This document shows, in pieces, positions 42,816 through 51,266 of a DNA stretch of 64,000 bases. The stretch lies in the NCBI RefSeq assembly GCF_002005225.1, contig NZ_CP019724.1:4280501-4344500 (forward strand). Direction: 5' to 3'. Below the pieces are notes generated by a model. That model was not told the DNA's origin. It ran no database searches and saw only the letters and a list, made by a program, of their open reading frames with translations. Position 1 is the first letter of the stretch; every line of letters starts with the position of its first letter. The DNA is from Streptomyces pactum (lineage in GTDB: Bacteria; Actinomycetota; Actinomycetes; Streptomycetales; Streptomycetaceae). The translations under genes and the position numbers were made by a program.

Positions 42816-43355
42816 TTACAGGTAGGGGCCGCCGGAACGGGCGCCCGGGTGGGGCGGCTCCTCGCCGTCCTGGCCGACGCCCGGCGGCAGCGCGCGGCGC
42901 ATCTGCTCGAGCTGGGCCCGTGCGGCCATCTGCTGGGCGAACAACGTGGTCTGGATGCCGTGGAACAGGCCCTCCAGCCAGCCGACCAACTGGGCCTGCG
43001 CGATCCGCAGCTCGGCGTCGGTCGGGGTGACGTCGTCCGTGAAGGGCAGGGAGAGCCGCTCCAGCTCCTCGACCAGCTCCGGGGCGAGGCCGTCCTCCAG
43101 CTCCTTCACCGAGCTGGCGTGGATCTCCTTGAGCCGGGCCCGGCTCGCCTCGTCCAGAGGCGCGACGCGCACCTCCTCCAGAAGCTGCTTGATCATGCTG
43201 CCGATCCTCATGACCTTGGCGGGCTGTGCCACCTGCTCGGTCACCGGGATCTCGCGGGAGTCGTCGTCCCCGCCGCCGCTGAGCGCCATTCCGTCCTGGC
43301 CGACGACCAGGATCTGGGGGTTCTCCGGCGACCTGTCGTTCCTCGGCATCTCCAT
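42816..43355 (-). CDS. bpa: Bacterial proteasome activator (Bpa/PafE family)
   Basis: 179 residues, matching DUF2587/Bpa throughout: VMRIGSMIKQLLEEVRVAPLDEASR, then LPFTDDVTPTDAELRIAQAQLVGWLEGLFHGIQT and QMAARAQLEQMR. The family forms an ATP-independent dodecameric ring that opens the 20S proteasome gate using a C-terminal GQYL motif. Here the protein ends GGPYL, keeping Tyr-Leu but with Pro for Gln. ATG at 43355; a second ATG two codons later is possible. No proteasome gene lies in the window. Confidence 0.92.
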   Translation of the reverse strand: MEMPRNDRSPENPQILVVGQDGMALSGGGDDDSREIPVTEQVAQPAKVMRIGSMIKQLLEEVRVAPLDEASRARLKEIHASSVKELEDGLAPELVEELERLSLPFTDDVTPTDAELRIAQAQLVGWLEGLFHGIQTTLFAQQMAARAQLEQMRRALPPGVGQDGEEPPHPGARSGGPYL

Positions 43356-43515
43356 GCGGCCATTCTCTCGTATCCGCGCACCGCGCCGGGGCGGTGCCCC
43401 CGGAGAAGGGCGTCCCGCGCATTCGGCGGAGTCCGAAATGCCGGTATGGCAGGTCGATGTGAGGCTTGTTCCGTCGATTTCCGCGACTGGACATCACCGG
43501 GAGGGGGTCACTGAC

Positions 43516-44283
43516 GTGACTCCATGGCTGCGCACACTGCGAGCGACGGGACTGGTGGGCGTTGTGGGGGTGAGCGCGCTGGTGTCGCCCTGCGGGGCGG
43601 GAGCGGCGTACGGTGCCGGATCCGCCGCGGTGGGGACGGCCGCCCCCGCCCTCGGGGCTGCCGCCGTGTCCCCGTCTCCGTCCGGGGCGGCTCCCGCCTC
43701 GGTCCCGGGGGCGGTGGCGGCCGACCCGGACGGCTCCGCCGGTCACGACGGGCACAACGGTCACGAGCGCCCCCAGCGCCCACGGGGCGACGACGGTCAC
43801 GACGGCCCCGACGGCTCGCAGGCCGGTTCCGCCTCCCCGTCCAGCGAGGACTCCGGCCCGGCGGGCAACGCGGCACGTGGCTCCGCGACGGCCTCCCCCT
43901 CGCCCTCCGCCTCCGCGTCGGGCGCCTCGGCAACCGACCCGGAACCCTCCCGGGCGGGGAGCCGGCCGGGCGAGGGGCGGCAGCGGCCCGGGCGGCCCGA
44001 GGAGCGGGAACCGGAGGCGGGCGGCGCGGACGAGAACGCCCGGCACCGGGCGGACGGGGACGGCGACGCGGGCCTGCCCGACGGTCCGGAGACCGCCGTG
44101 CCACCCGGCGAGGCCGCTTGGGTGCCCTCCGCTCCGCCGTCCCGTTCCCAGCCGCAGGCCGACACCCACGCCGGGGACGCCACCGAGCCCGTGGTGCGGA
44201 TACTGCCCCTGGGCAGCGGGCTGGTCCTCATCGGCCTCGGCCTGGCCCTGGCCTTCGTCGGCCTCCGCCTGCGACGCGGCTGA
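43516..44283 (+). CDS. Secreted/anchored Ala-Ser-Pro-Gly-rich protein with C-terminal membrane helix
   Basis: 255 residues from the GTG at 43516, with GGAGGGGG about 9 bases upstream. An N-terminal signal (TLRATGLVGVVGVSALVSP) leads into about 190 residues of low-complexity Ala/Ser/Pro/Gly/Asp/Glu sequence including GHDGHNGHERP. One C-terminal membrane helix follows (GSGLVLIGLGLALAFVGL) with a short basic end (RLRRG). No folded domain is visible. It is most like a wall-spanning stalk anchored in the membrane. Composition alone supports this; no function is assigned. Confidence 0.7.
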   Translation: MTPWLRTLRATGLVGVVGVSALVSPCGAGAAYGAGSAAVGTAAPALGAAAVSPSPSGAAPASVPGAVAADPDGSAGHDGHNGHERPQRPRGDDGHDGPDGSQAGSASPSSEDSGPAGNAARGSATASPSPSASASGASATDPEPSRAGSRPGEGRQRPGRPEEREPEAGGADENARHRADGDGDAGLPDGPETAVPPGEAAWVPSAPPSRSQPQADTHAGDATEPVVRILPLGSGLVLIGLGLALAFVGLRLRRG

Positions 44284-44293
44284 CGCACCCGCG

Positions 44294-45274
44294 CTACGGG
44301 GCGACCAGCAGCACCTTGCCGACGTGCCCGCTCTCCTCCACGACCCGGTGGGCGGCGGGAGCGTCGCTCATCGGGAGTTCGCGGTCGACGATCGGACGGA
44401 CGTGGCCCCCGGCGAGCAGCGGCCAGACGTGCTCGCGTACGGCCGCCACGATGGCCGCCTTCTCCGCCGGCGGCCGGGCGCGCAGCGAGGTCGCGCTGAC
44501 GGCGGCGCGCTTGGCGAGGAGCGTGCCGATGTCCAGCTCGCCCTTCCGGCCGCCCTGCATGCCGATGATCGCGAGCCGGCCGTTGACGGCGAGGGCCCGG
44601 ACGTTGCGGTCCAGGTACTTGGCGCCCATGTTGTCGAGGATGACGTCGGCGCCCGCACCGCCCGTCGCCTCCCTGACCTCGGCGACGAAGTCCTGCTCGC
44701 GGTAGTTGATCAGGATGTCGGCGCCCAGTTCGGCGCAGCGCTCCAGCTTCTCCTTGGTGCCCGCCGTCACGGCGACCTTCGCGCCCACGGCCTTGGCGAG
44801 CTGGATCGCCATGGTGCCGATGCCGCTGGAGCCGCCGTGCACGAGGAGCGTCTCGCCGGGGCGGAGGTGGGAGACCATGAAGACGTTCGACCAGACGGTG
44901 CAGACCACCTCGGGCAGCGCCGCCGCCCGCCTGACGTCGATGCCCTCCGGAACCGGCAGTAGCTGACCGGCCGGAACGGCGACCTTCTCGGCGTAGCCGC
45001 CACCGCCGAGGAGCGCGCACACCTCGTCGCCGACGGACCAGCCGGACACACCCGGCCCGAGGGCCGCGACGCGCCCGGAGCACTCCAGGCCGGGGTACGG
45101 GGAGGCGCCGGGCGGGGGGTCGTAGAAGCCCTGGCGCTGCATGATGTCGGCGCGGTTGACGGCGCTGGCCGTCACCTCGACCAGGACCTCGCCCTCGCCG
45201 GGCACCGGGTCGGGGACCTCGGACCAGACCAGCGCCTCGGGGCCTCCGGGTTCGGAAATCGTGATCGCATGCAT
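44294..45274 (-). CDS. Zinc-independent NAD(P)H:quinone oxidoreductase (MDR, PIG3-like)
   Basis: 326 residues from the ATG at 45274. Medium-chain dehydrogenase fold lacking the catalytic zinc Cys set. N-terminal catalytic domain with ASAVNRADIMQRQG; Rossmann domain with HGGSSGIGTMAIQLAKA near residue 150 and Lys/Glu-rich SGTKEKL-like segment after it. RQGFYDPPPG and YPGLECSG are typical of the PIG3/TP53I3 quinone oxidoreductase branch. It probably reduces quinones with NADPH in the cytoplasm. A 46-bp tandem repeat lies upstream, in the region shared with the divergent ABC operon. Confidence 0.93.
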   Translation of the reverse strand: MHAITISEPGGPEALVWSEVPDPVPGEGEVLVEVTASAVNRADIMQRQGFYDPPPGASPYPGLECSGRVAALGPGVSGWSVGDEVCALLGGGGYAEKVAVPAGQLLPVPEGIDVRRAAALPEVVCTVWSNVFMVSHLRPGETLLVHGGSSGIGTMAIQLAKAVGAKVAVTAGTKEKLERCAELGADILINYREQDFVAEVREATGGAGADVILDNMGAKYLDRNVRALAVNGRLAIIGMQGGRKGELDIGTLLAKRAAVSATSLRARPPAEKAAIVAAVREHVWPLLAGGHVRPIVDRELPMSDAPAAHRVVEESGHVGKVLLVAP

Positions 45275-45605
45275 GAGGGCGACGCTACTCCTGTGCCCCT
45301 GTCCGGGCTCCTCGGCCCGGGTCCCCGGCCGGAGCGCTCCCCGTGTCCGGACCGAGGCGTTCTCCGCCTCCGGATCGATGTGCTCTCCGTGTCCCAACCG
45401 GGGCGCCCTCCGCCTCCGGATCGATGTGCTCTCCGTGTCCCAACCGGGGCGCCCGCCGCCTCCGGATCGATGTGCTCTCCGTCTCCGGCCGGGGTGCCCT
45501 CCGTCTTTTGGACCGTCCGTCGGAAAATCCCCGTGCGCGACCGATGATTCTGCGCGACGGTGAAGGTCTTCCCATGCGTAGCCCGAGAACGCGGAAGGAC
45601 CCTCC
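45275..45605. other. Intergenic region with minisatellite between quinone oxidoreductase and ABC genes
   Basis: 331 bases without a gene; 45364-45501 is a 46-bp tandem repeat. Both divergent promoters must lie in or beside it, but no clear hexamers were found. Confidence 0.6.
45364..45501. repeat. 46-bp tandem repeat, three copies
   Basis: Units begin with CCGCCTCCGGATCGATGTGC at 45364, 45410 and 45456. The first two are identical over nearly all 46 bases and the third diverges in its last half. A partial degenerate copy precedes them from about 45330. All short frames across it are repeats, so it is not considered coding. Confidence 0.9.
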
Positions 45606-46634
45606 ATGAGTACCCACACGTCCGGACTCGCGATCGAGACCGCGGGGCTGGTGAAGACGTTCGGTGAGACCCGGGCCGTGGACGGGGTGGACCTCGCGGT
45701 GCCCGCCGGCACGGTCTACGGCGTCCTCGGCCCGAACGGCGCCGGCAAGACCACCACGGTGAAGATGCTCGCCACCCTGCTGCGGCCGGACGGTGGCCAG
45801 GCCCACGTCTTCGGCCACGACGTCGTGCGCGACGCGGACGAGGTGCGCGGCCGGGTGAGCCTCACCGGGCAGTACGCGTCCGTGGACGAGGACCTCACCG
45901 GCACCGAGAACCTGGTCCTGCTGGGCCGGCTCCTCGGGCACGGCAAGACGGCCGCGCGGCAGCGGGGCGACCAACTGCTGGCGGCCTTCGGGCTGACGGA
46001 CGCGGCGGCGAAGCAGGTCAAGCACTACTCCGGCGGCATGCGGCGGCGCATCGACATCGCCGCGTCCATCCTCAACACACCCGATCTGCTCTTCCTCGAC
46101 GAGCCGACGACCGGCCTCGACCCGCGCAGCCGCAACCAGGTGTGGGACATCGTGCGCGCGGTGGTCGCCCAGGGCACGACGGTGCTGCTGACCACGCAGT
46201 ACCTGGACGAGGCCGACCAACTGGCGTCCCGGATCGCCGTCATCGACAAGGGCAGGGTGATCGCCGAGGGCACCAAGGGCGAGCTGAAGGCGTCCGTCGG
46301 CGCCGGCTCCGTTCATCTGCGGCTGCGGGACGCGGAGGAACGGCCGGAGGCGGCGCGGGTACTGCGGAACCTGCTGGTCGCCGAGGTACAGCTCGAGCCC
46401 GACCCGGTGGCGCTGACCGCGCGCCTCGGGGTGGCGGCGAGCGACACGGCCGCCGATCAGGCCGCCAAGGCGCTCGGTGAGCTGGCCCGGTCCGGCATCA
46501 CCGTCGACAGCTTCTCCCTGGGACAGCCCAGCCTCGACGAGGTCTTCCTGGCGCTGACCGGCCACGACACCGGCCAGAGCACGGGCAACGGCACGGACAC
46601 CGCACCCGACACGAAGGACGAGGTGACGGCATGA
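45606..46634 (+). CDS. DrrA-type ABC exporter ATPase
   Basis: 342 residues; ATG with GGAAGGA 6 bases upstream. Walker [10 protein letters not shown] near residue 43, signature YSGGMRRR near residue 140, Walker [14 protein letters not shown], and the H-loop segment TTQYLDEAD. The C-terminal extension of about 100 residues is typical of the daunorubicin-resistance DrrA family. It energises the permease encoded next, whose start overlaps its stop (ATGA). The exported compound is unknown; drug or lipid export is usual. Confidence 0.94.
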   Translation: MSTHTSGLAIETAGLVKTFGETRAVDGVDLAVPAGTVYGVLGPNGAGKTTTVKMLATLLRPDGGQAHVFGHDVVRDADEVRGRVSLTGQYASVDEDLTGTENLVLLGRLLGHGKTAARQRGDQLLAAFGLTDAAAKQVKHYSGGMRRRIDIAASILNTPDLLFLDEPTTGLDPRSRNQVWDIVRAVVAQGTTVLLTTQYLDEADQLASRIAVIDKGRVIAEGTKGELKASVGAGSVHLRLRDAEERPEAARVLRNLLVAEVQLEPDPVALTARLGVAASDTAADQAAKALGELARSGITVDSFSLGQPSLDEVFLALTGHDTGQSTGNGTDTAPDTKDEVTA

Positions 46635-47479
46635 GTACGGCCACGAGCACCGGGGACAGGGAACTCTCCACGGTCAGCACCGAGTCGCTGGCGGCCCTGC
46701 TGGTCACCAAGGAGCGGCCGCCCCGGCCCAGCGCACTTTCCACGTCCCTGACGTTCGGCTGGCGCGCGATCCTCAAGATCAAGCATGTACCGGAACAGCT
46801 CTTCGACGTCACCGCCTTCCCGATCATGAACCTGTTGATGTTCACGTACCTCTTCGGCGGTGCGCTGGCGGGTTCGCCGAGCGACTACATCCAGTTCGTG
46901 CTGCCGGGCATCCTGGTGATGTCGGTCGTGATGATCACGATGTACACCGGGATCTCGGTGAACGTCGACATCGAGAAGGGCGTCTTCGACCGCTTCCGTT
47001 CGCTGCCGATCTGGCGGCCCTCGGCGATGGTCGGCTATCTGCTCGGCGACGCCCTGCGCTACACGATCGCGTCCGTCGTGATGCTCTCCGTGGGGCTGCT
47101 GCTCGGCTACCGGCCGGATGGCGGGTTCGGCGGTGTGCTCGCCGGGATCGCCCTGCTGCTGGTGTTCTCGTTCGCCTTCTCGTGGATCTGGACGATGTTC
47201 GGGCTGATGCTGCGCACCGAGAAGTCGGTGATGAGCGTCAGCATGATGGTGATCTTCCCGCTCACCTTCCTGTCCAACGTCTTCGTCGACCCGAAGACGA
47301 TGCCGGGCTGGCTGCAGGTCTTCGTCAACAACAGCCCGATCACGCACCTGGCGTCCGCGGTGCGCGGGCTGATGGCGGGCGACTGGCCCGGCGCCGAGAT
47401 CGGCTGGACGCTGGGCTGGGCGGGCCTGCTCCTCCTGGTCTTCGGACCGGTCACGATGCGGCTCTACAACCGCAAGTAG
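46631..47479 (+). CDS. DrrB-type ABC-2 permease
   Basis: 282 residues, six membrane helices in the ABC-2 pattern. The N-terminal cytoplasmic part ends with [28 protein letters not shown], typical of DrrB. Conserved [24 protein letters not shown] lies near residue 215, and the last helix ends with a basic tail. It is translationally coupled to the ATPase gene, and the two should form one exporter. Confidence 0.94.
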   Translation: MSTATSTGDRELSTVSTESLAALLVTKERPPRPSALSTSLTFGWRAILKIKHVPEQLFDVTAFPIMNLLMFTYLFGGALAGSPSDYIQFVLPGILVMSVVMITMYTGISVNVDIEKGVFDRFRSLPIWRPSAMVGYLLGDALRYTIASVVMLSVGLLLGYRPDGGFGGVLAGIALLLVFSFAFSWIWTMFGLMLRTEKSVMSVSMMVIFPLTFLSNVFVDPKTMPGWLQVFVNNSPITHLASAVRGLMAGDWPGAEIGWTLGWAGLLLLVFGPVTMRLYNRK

Positions 47480-47506
47480 CCTCCGCGGTACGGAACCGGC
47501 GTCCCG

Positions 47507-48613
47507 TCAGTCGCGGGGCAGCGGGCGGGCGTCGGGCGCCACGTGGGTGGCCGGCGTCGCCCGCACGATCGTGATCAGGCGGTCGGTCAGCTCCAGACCC
47601 CCGACGGCCGGGTCGTCGTAGCCGAGCACCCGGTGTCCGCGCAGGACGCTGACCACCAGATCGTCCGTCTCCCGCGGGTTCTTGCCCACCTCGGCCTTTA
47701 TGACCGGACGCTCGACGATGTCCAGCCCGCTGCCCTGGCTGATGAGGTCCTCCATGACCATGCCGGCGGCGGGGCTGAGCACGGAGAGACCGAGCAACCG
47801 GCCCGCGGCGCTGGCGCTGGTGATCACGGCGTCGGCGCCGGACTGTTTGAGCAGCGGCGCGTTCTCCTCCTCGCGGACCGCGACCACGATCTTCGCGCCC
47901 CGGTTGAGCTGCCGGGCCGTCAGCGTCACCAGCACCGCCGTGTCGTCGCGCTGGGTGGCGATGATGATCTGTTTCGCCCGGTACACCTCGGCGCGGTTCA
48001 GCACATCGCTGCGCGTCGCGTCACCGACCACGCCCGCGTAGCCGTGGGCCGTCGCCGCCTCGATGGCCTTTCCGCTGGGGTCGACCACGACGACCTGTTC
48101 CTTGCGCAGGCCGGTCGCGCAGACGGTCTGGACCGCCGACCGTCCCTTGGTGCCGAAACCGACGACGACGGTGTGATCGCGCAAGGTGGACCTCCAGCGG
48201 GTCAGGCGCCACTCCTCCCGAGTGCGCTCGGTGAGGGCTTCCAGCGTGGTGCCGACCAGGATGATCAGGAACAGCACGCGCAGGGGCGTGATGAGGAAGA
48301 TGTTCGTCAGCCGGGCGGCGTCACTGACGGGGGTGATGTCGCCGTAACCGGTGGTGGAGAGGGTGACGGTGGCGTAGTAGAAGGCGTCCAGAAGGTCGAC
48401 GGAGCCGTCGGAGTTGTCGCTGTAGCCCTCGCGGTCGGCGTAGACGATGAAGGCGGTCGCCACCAGAACCAACAGAGCGACCCACAGCCGTTTGCCGACC
48501 TGGCGGATCGGGTGCTCCACCAGCTTCCTCGGAAGTTTCACCCGATGGGTCGCGAGGTGTTCGTCGGCCTGGCGGGCGATCGCGTCCTGGCCCGGAAGTT
48601 TCACGTGAAACAC
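47507..48613 (-). CDS. Two-helix potassium channel with RCK (TrkA-N) domain
   Basis: 368 residues. Helix one (LWVALLVLVATAFIVY), the pore with selectivity filter TTGYGD near residue 88, helix two (LRVLFLIILVGTTLEAL), then an RCK/TrkA-N domain (VVVGFGTKGRSAV, VVVDPSG) and a TrkA-C-like end. It should be a gated K+ channel of the MthK/KtrA-regulated type. The ATG at 48613 lies inside the 3' end of moeA (13-base overlap), and codons 1-5 (MFHVK) are formed by the parS palindrome. A later start would leave parS partly outside; the pore is unaffected either way. Confidence 0.9.
   Translation of the reverse strand: MFHVKLPGQDAIARQADEHLATHRVKLPRKLVEHPIRQVGKRLWVALLVLVATAFIVYADREGYSDNSDGSVDLLDAFYYATVTLSTTGYGDITPVSDAARLTNIFLITPLRVLFLIILVGTTLEALTERTREEWRLTRWRSTLRDHTVVVGFGTKGRSAVQTVCATGLRKEQVVVVDPSGKAIEAATAHGYAGVVGDATRSDVLNRAEVYRAKQIIIATQRDDTAVLVTLTARQLNRGAKIVVAVREEENAPLLKQSGADAVITSASAAGRLLGLSVLSPAAGMVMEDLISQGSGLDIVERPVIKAEVGKNPRETDDLVVSVLRGHRVLGYDDPAVGGLELTDRLITIVRATPATHVAPDARPLPRD
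48598..48611. other. parS centromere site (ParB binding), copy 2
   Basis: The same perfect GTTTCACGTGAAAC palindrome as at 9798. This copy lies within coding DNA: it spans the stop of moeA (TGA at 48603-48601) and the first codons of the potassium-channel gene. Confidence 0.93.
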
Positions 48614-50001
48614 ACTCCGATTCCGCCGGTGGTCCAGGGCAGGTCGAGGAGCTCGGCCTCCTGGCCCGGACCCGACCCGCCCGGGGGTACGACGGCCAGG
48701 GCGTCGGCGGCCGCGATGCCGCGCAGCATGGCCGGACCGTTGTAGTGCAGCGGCACGGCACCGTCGCCGCGCAGCACCACGGGGACGAGCCGGGTGTCGT
48801 ACGGGTGCCCGTGCACCGCGTCCCGCAGCGGCAGCGTGTACGGCTCCGGCGCCGGGCGGGCGGCGAGGGTGCGCAGCAGCGGCTCGGCGAGCGTGAGCAG
48901 TCCGGAGACGGCGGCGAGCGGGTTGCCGGGCAGACCGACGAGGTGCTGGTCGTCCTTGAGCCGGGCCAGCAGCATGGGGTGGCCGGGGCGTACTTCGACG
49001 CCGTCCACGAGGAGTTCGGCGCCGACGCGGCTCAGGACCGGGTGGACGTGGTCGACGGGGCCCGCGGCGGTGCCGCCGGTCGTGACGATCAGGTCGGCGC
49101 CGGAGGCGGTGACGGCCCGGTGCAGGGCCTCGGCGTCGTCCCCGATCCGGCGGACCGCGCGGACCTCCGCGCCCAGGGCCCGCAGCCAGGGCGGCAGCAT
49201 CGGGCCGAGCGCGTCCCGGATGAGGCCGTCGCGCGGCCGGCCCTCGGTGAGCAGTTCGTCGCCGAGGACCAGGACGTCGACGCGGGGGCGGGGGACCGCG
49301 GTGAGGGTGTCGTACCCGGCGGCTGCCGCGAGGCCCAGCACGGCCGGCGTCACCAGGGTGCCGACGGGCATCAACTGGTCACCGCTGCGGCACTCCTGAC
49401 CGCGCAAGCGGATGTCCTGGCCGTGGACGACGTCGCGGGTCGCCTGCAGCCGGCCCTTTCCGTCGGTGCGGCCGTGCTCGGTGCGCAGTACGGCGGTGGT
49501 GTCCAGGGGGATGCGGGCGCCGGTGGCGATCCGGACGGCCTCGCCGTCGGTGAGGGGCGCGGGCTCCGCGTGTCCGGCCAGGACACCCTCGTCGCGCACC
49601 GTCCAGGGGCCCGGTCCGGCGACGGCCCAGCCGTCCATGGCGGAGGTGTCGAAGGAGGGCAGGTCGGTCAGGGCGGCGAGGGGCGCGGCCAGGGTGAGGC
49701 CCAGGGCGGCGTCGAGGGGCGTGGAGAGCGGGGTGCGGCGGGCGGCACGGACGGCGGCACGGGCGGCACGCTCGGCGGTCGCCCGGGCTGCGGGCCAGGG
49801 GGTGGCGCGGTGAGGGGAGTCGGCCTGCTTGTCCGGCGCGCCATGCGGACCGGGGTGGCCGTGGCGCGTGGCGTGCGCGGGCGCCGCCGTGCGGTCGGGG
49901 TCGCCGTGGGGTGGGCCCGGGTTCTCCTTCACGAGGGCGAGTGCCTCCTCGACGTCGAGGTCTTCCGCTTCCTCGTCGGCCCGCGTGCCGGGCGAGGTCA
50001 T
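48601..50001 (-). CDS. moeA: Molybdopterin molybdenumtransferase MoeA-like
   Basis: 466 residues from the ATG at 50001. After about 100 residues of Pro/His/Ala-rich sequence not typical of MoeA, the family begins: FDTSAMDGWAV near residue 127, ATGARIP, VLGDELL, TTGGTAAGPVDH, LLARLKDDQHLVGLPGNPLAAV and the C-terminal beta-barrel. It inserts molybdate into adenylylated molybdopterin. Its start overlaps the stop of the upstream MobA-like gene (ATGA), and its 3' end overlaps the channel gene at a parS site. The long N-terminal extension suggests the true start might be internal. Confidence 0.88.
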   Translation of the reverse strand: MTSPGTRADEEAEDLDVEEALALVKENPGPPHGDPDRTAAPAHATRHGHPGPHGAPDKQADSPHRATPWPAARATAERAARAAVRAARRTPLSTPLDAALGLTLAAPLAALTDLPSFDTSAMDGWAVAGPGPWTVRDEGVLAGHAEPAPLTDGEAVRIATGARIPLDTTAVLRTEHGRTDGKGRLQATRDVVHGQDIRLRGQECRSGDQLMPVGTLVTPAVLGLAAAAGYDTLTAVPRPRVDVLVLGDELLTEGRPRDGLIRDALGPMLPPWLRALGAEVRAVRRIGDDAEALHRAVTASGADLIVTTGGTAAGPVDHVHPVLSRVGAELLVDGVEVRPGHPMLLARLKDDQHLVGLPGNPLAAVSGLLTLAEPLLRTLAARPAPEPYTLPLRDAVHGHPYDTRLVPVVLRGDGAVPLHYNGPAMLRGIAAADALAVVPPGGSGPGQEAELLDLPWTTGGIGVCFT

Positions 50002-50966
50002 CGCGTGTCCGGGCGGGTGCCGGGGGTGGCGTCGGGTGCCCCGTCGGGCTCGCCCGCCGCGGGGGCGGGTTCGGCGTCGGCCTCCTCGGCCCAGCGCCGG
50101 GCGAGGGCGACGGCCTTGCGAGCGGTCTCGGCGACGGCCTCGGGGCCTCCCCCGGCCCGCCCGGCCGCGTAGCCGACGAGGAAGGTGGTCAGCGGGGCCG
50201 CGGGCCTGGCCACCCCGTGGGCGGCGTCCCGGGCGAGATCGAGCAGGACGCCGGTGTCGACGTCGAGGTCGATGCCCAACTCGTCCTTGGCTGCGGTGAT
50301 CCATTCATCCAACACGTGACCATGCTCCCTGATGCGTGCCCTTGCGGTGGCGATGTCGTCCCAGGTGTCGCAGTCGAAGGAGGCGACGGCGTCGGAGACG
50401 CGAGTGAGGCGGAGGGCGCCGGTCAGGCGGCGCAGGGGCAGCCCGGCGAGGTCTGCCCGGTCCCGGGTGAGCGCGGCCAGTTCGCGGTACAGCACGGGCG
50501 CGCGGTAGGCGGCGACGAGGGGCTGGTCCCGGCCGTCGGCGTCGCTGAGCAGCACGCCGTCGGCGTCGCTCGCGGCGAGGGCCGACAGCAGCCGCCCGAC
50601 GGTGGGCCCGGCGAGGAACGGCAGGTCGGCGGAGAGGACCACGACGCGCTCGGCGGTGGTGTGCCGCAGTCCGGCGGCCAGGGCGGCGAGCGGTCCGCCG
50701 CCGGGCGGCTCCTCGCGCGCCCAGGTCACCGGGCGCGGGGTGGGCCGGGGGTCGGCGACGACTACGGTGGTCCGCGCTCCGGCGCAGGCGGCGAGCACCC
50801 GGTCCAGCAGCGCCCGGCCGCCCACCCGCAGGCCGGGTTTGTCCGCGCCGCCGAGCCGCCGGGCGGCCCCGCCGGCGAGCACGACGGCGTCGTACCCGTC
50901 GGGGCCGGATCCCGGCGCGGGGTCGGTGCCGGTGCCGGGGGCACCGGAGGGCTCGTACACGGTCAC
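49998..50966 (-). CDS. MobA-like nucleotidyltransferase fused to DUF6457
   Basis: 322 residues. The N-terminal ~190 form a MobA-type GTP:molybdopterin guanylyltransferase: AVVLAGGAARRLGGADKPGL, then LSADLPFLAG with the metal Asp, and GRDQPLVAAYR. From about residue 215 a second module (LDEWITAAKDELGID, then DTGVLLDLARDAAHGVARPAAPLTTFLVGYAAG) matches the small DUF6457 domain, usually a separate gene next to mobA or moeA. The last 40 residues are Ala/Pro/Glu-rich. It is coupled to moeA, so it belongs to molybdenum cofactor assembly. Confidence 0.87.
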   Translation of the reverse strand: MTVYEPSGAPGTGTDPAPGSGPDGYDAVVLAGGAARRLGGADKPGLRVGGRALLDRVLAACAGARTTVVVADPRPTPRPVTWAREEPPGGGPLAALAAGLRHTTAERVVVLSADLPFLAGPTVGRLLSALAASDADGVLLSDADGRDQPLVAAYRAPVLYRELAALTRDRADLAGLPLRRLTGALRLTRVSDAVASFDCDTWDDIATARARIREHGHVLDEWITAAKDELGIDLDVDTGVLLDLARDAAHGVARPAAPLTTFLVGYAAGRAGGGPEAVAETARKAVALARRWAEEADAEPAPAAGEPDGAPDATPGTRPDTR

Positions 50967-51266
50967 CCCCCGAGTATGCGTCCCCGCGCGATCACAGGGA
51001 ACGCGGGGAGGCCGCGCAATCGGAGTGTGCGCCCGGCGCGGCCGTCGGCGCCGGTTTCGACGCCGGTGCCGACGTGGTTGCCGGCGCCGATGTCGACGCC
51101 GGTGCCGACGCGGTTGCCGGCGCCGATGTCGACGCCGGTGCCGACGCGGTTGCCGGCGCCGATGTCGACGCCGGTGCCGACGTGGTTGCCGGCGCCGATG
51201 TCGGCGCGGCTACCGACGCGGCCGTCGCTGCTGCCGACGCCGCCGGTGCCGCTGCCGACGCCGCCG
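50967..51266. other. Intergenic region with 36-bp tandem repeat between mobA-like gene and bkdC (cluster 2)
   Basis: 300 bases without a supported gene. Most of it is a 36-bp tandem repeat; open frames on both strands (Ala/Thr/Pro- or Gly/Ala/Asp-rich) are by-products of the repeat. Confidence 0.6.
51059..51202. repeat. 36-bp tandem repeat, four copies plus a degenerate tail
   Basis: Units begin with GACGCCGGTGCCGACG at 51059, 51095, 51131 and 51167. They differ only at one position (GTGGTT or GCGGTT). After 51202 the pattern decays into shorter GCCGACGC-type repeats up to the bkdC stop. Confidence 0.9.

Noticed and set aside
45141..45563. Short frames across the 46-bp repeat
   Set aside because: Arg/Pro/Ser repeats in more than one frame; no start signals; best explained as minisatellite DNA.
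51059..51202. CRISPR array
   Set aside because: Continuous 36-bp tandem units without unique spacers.
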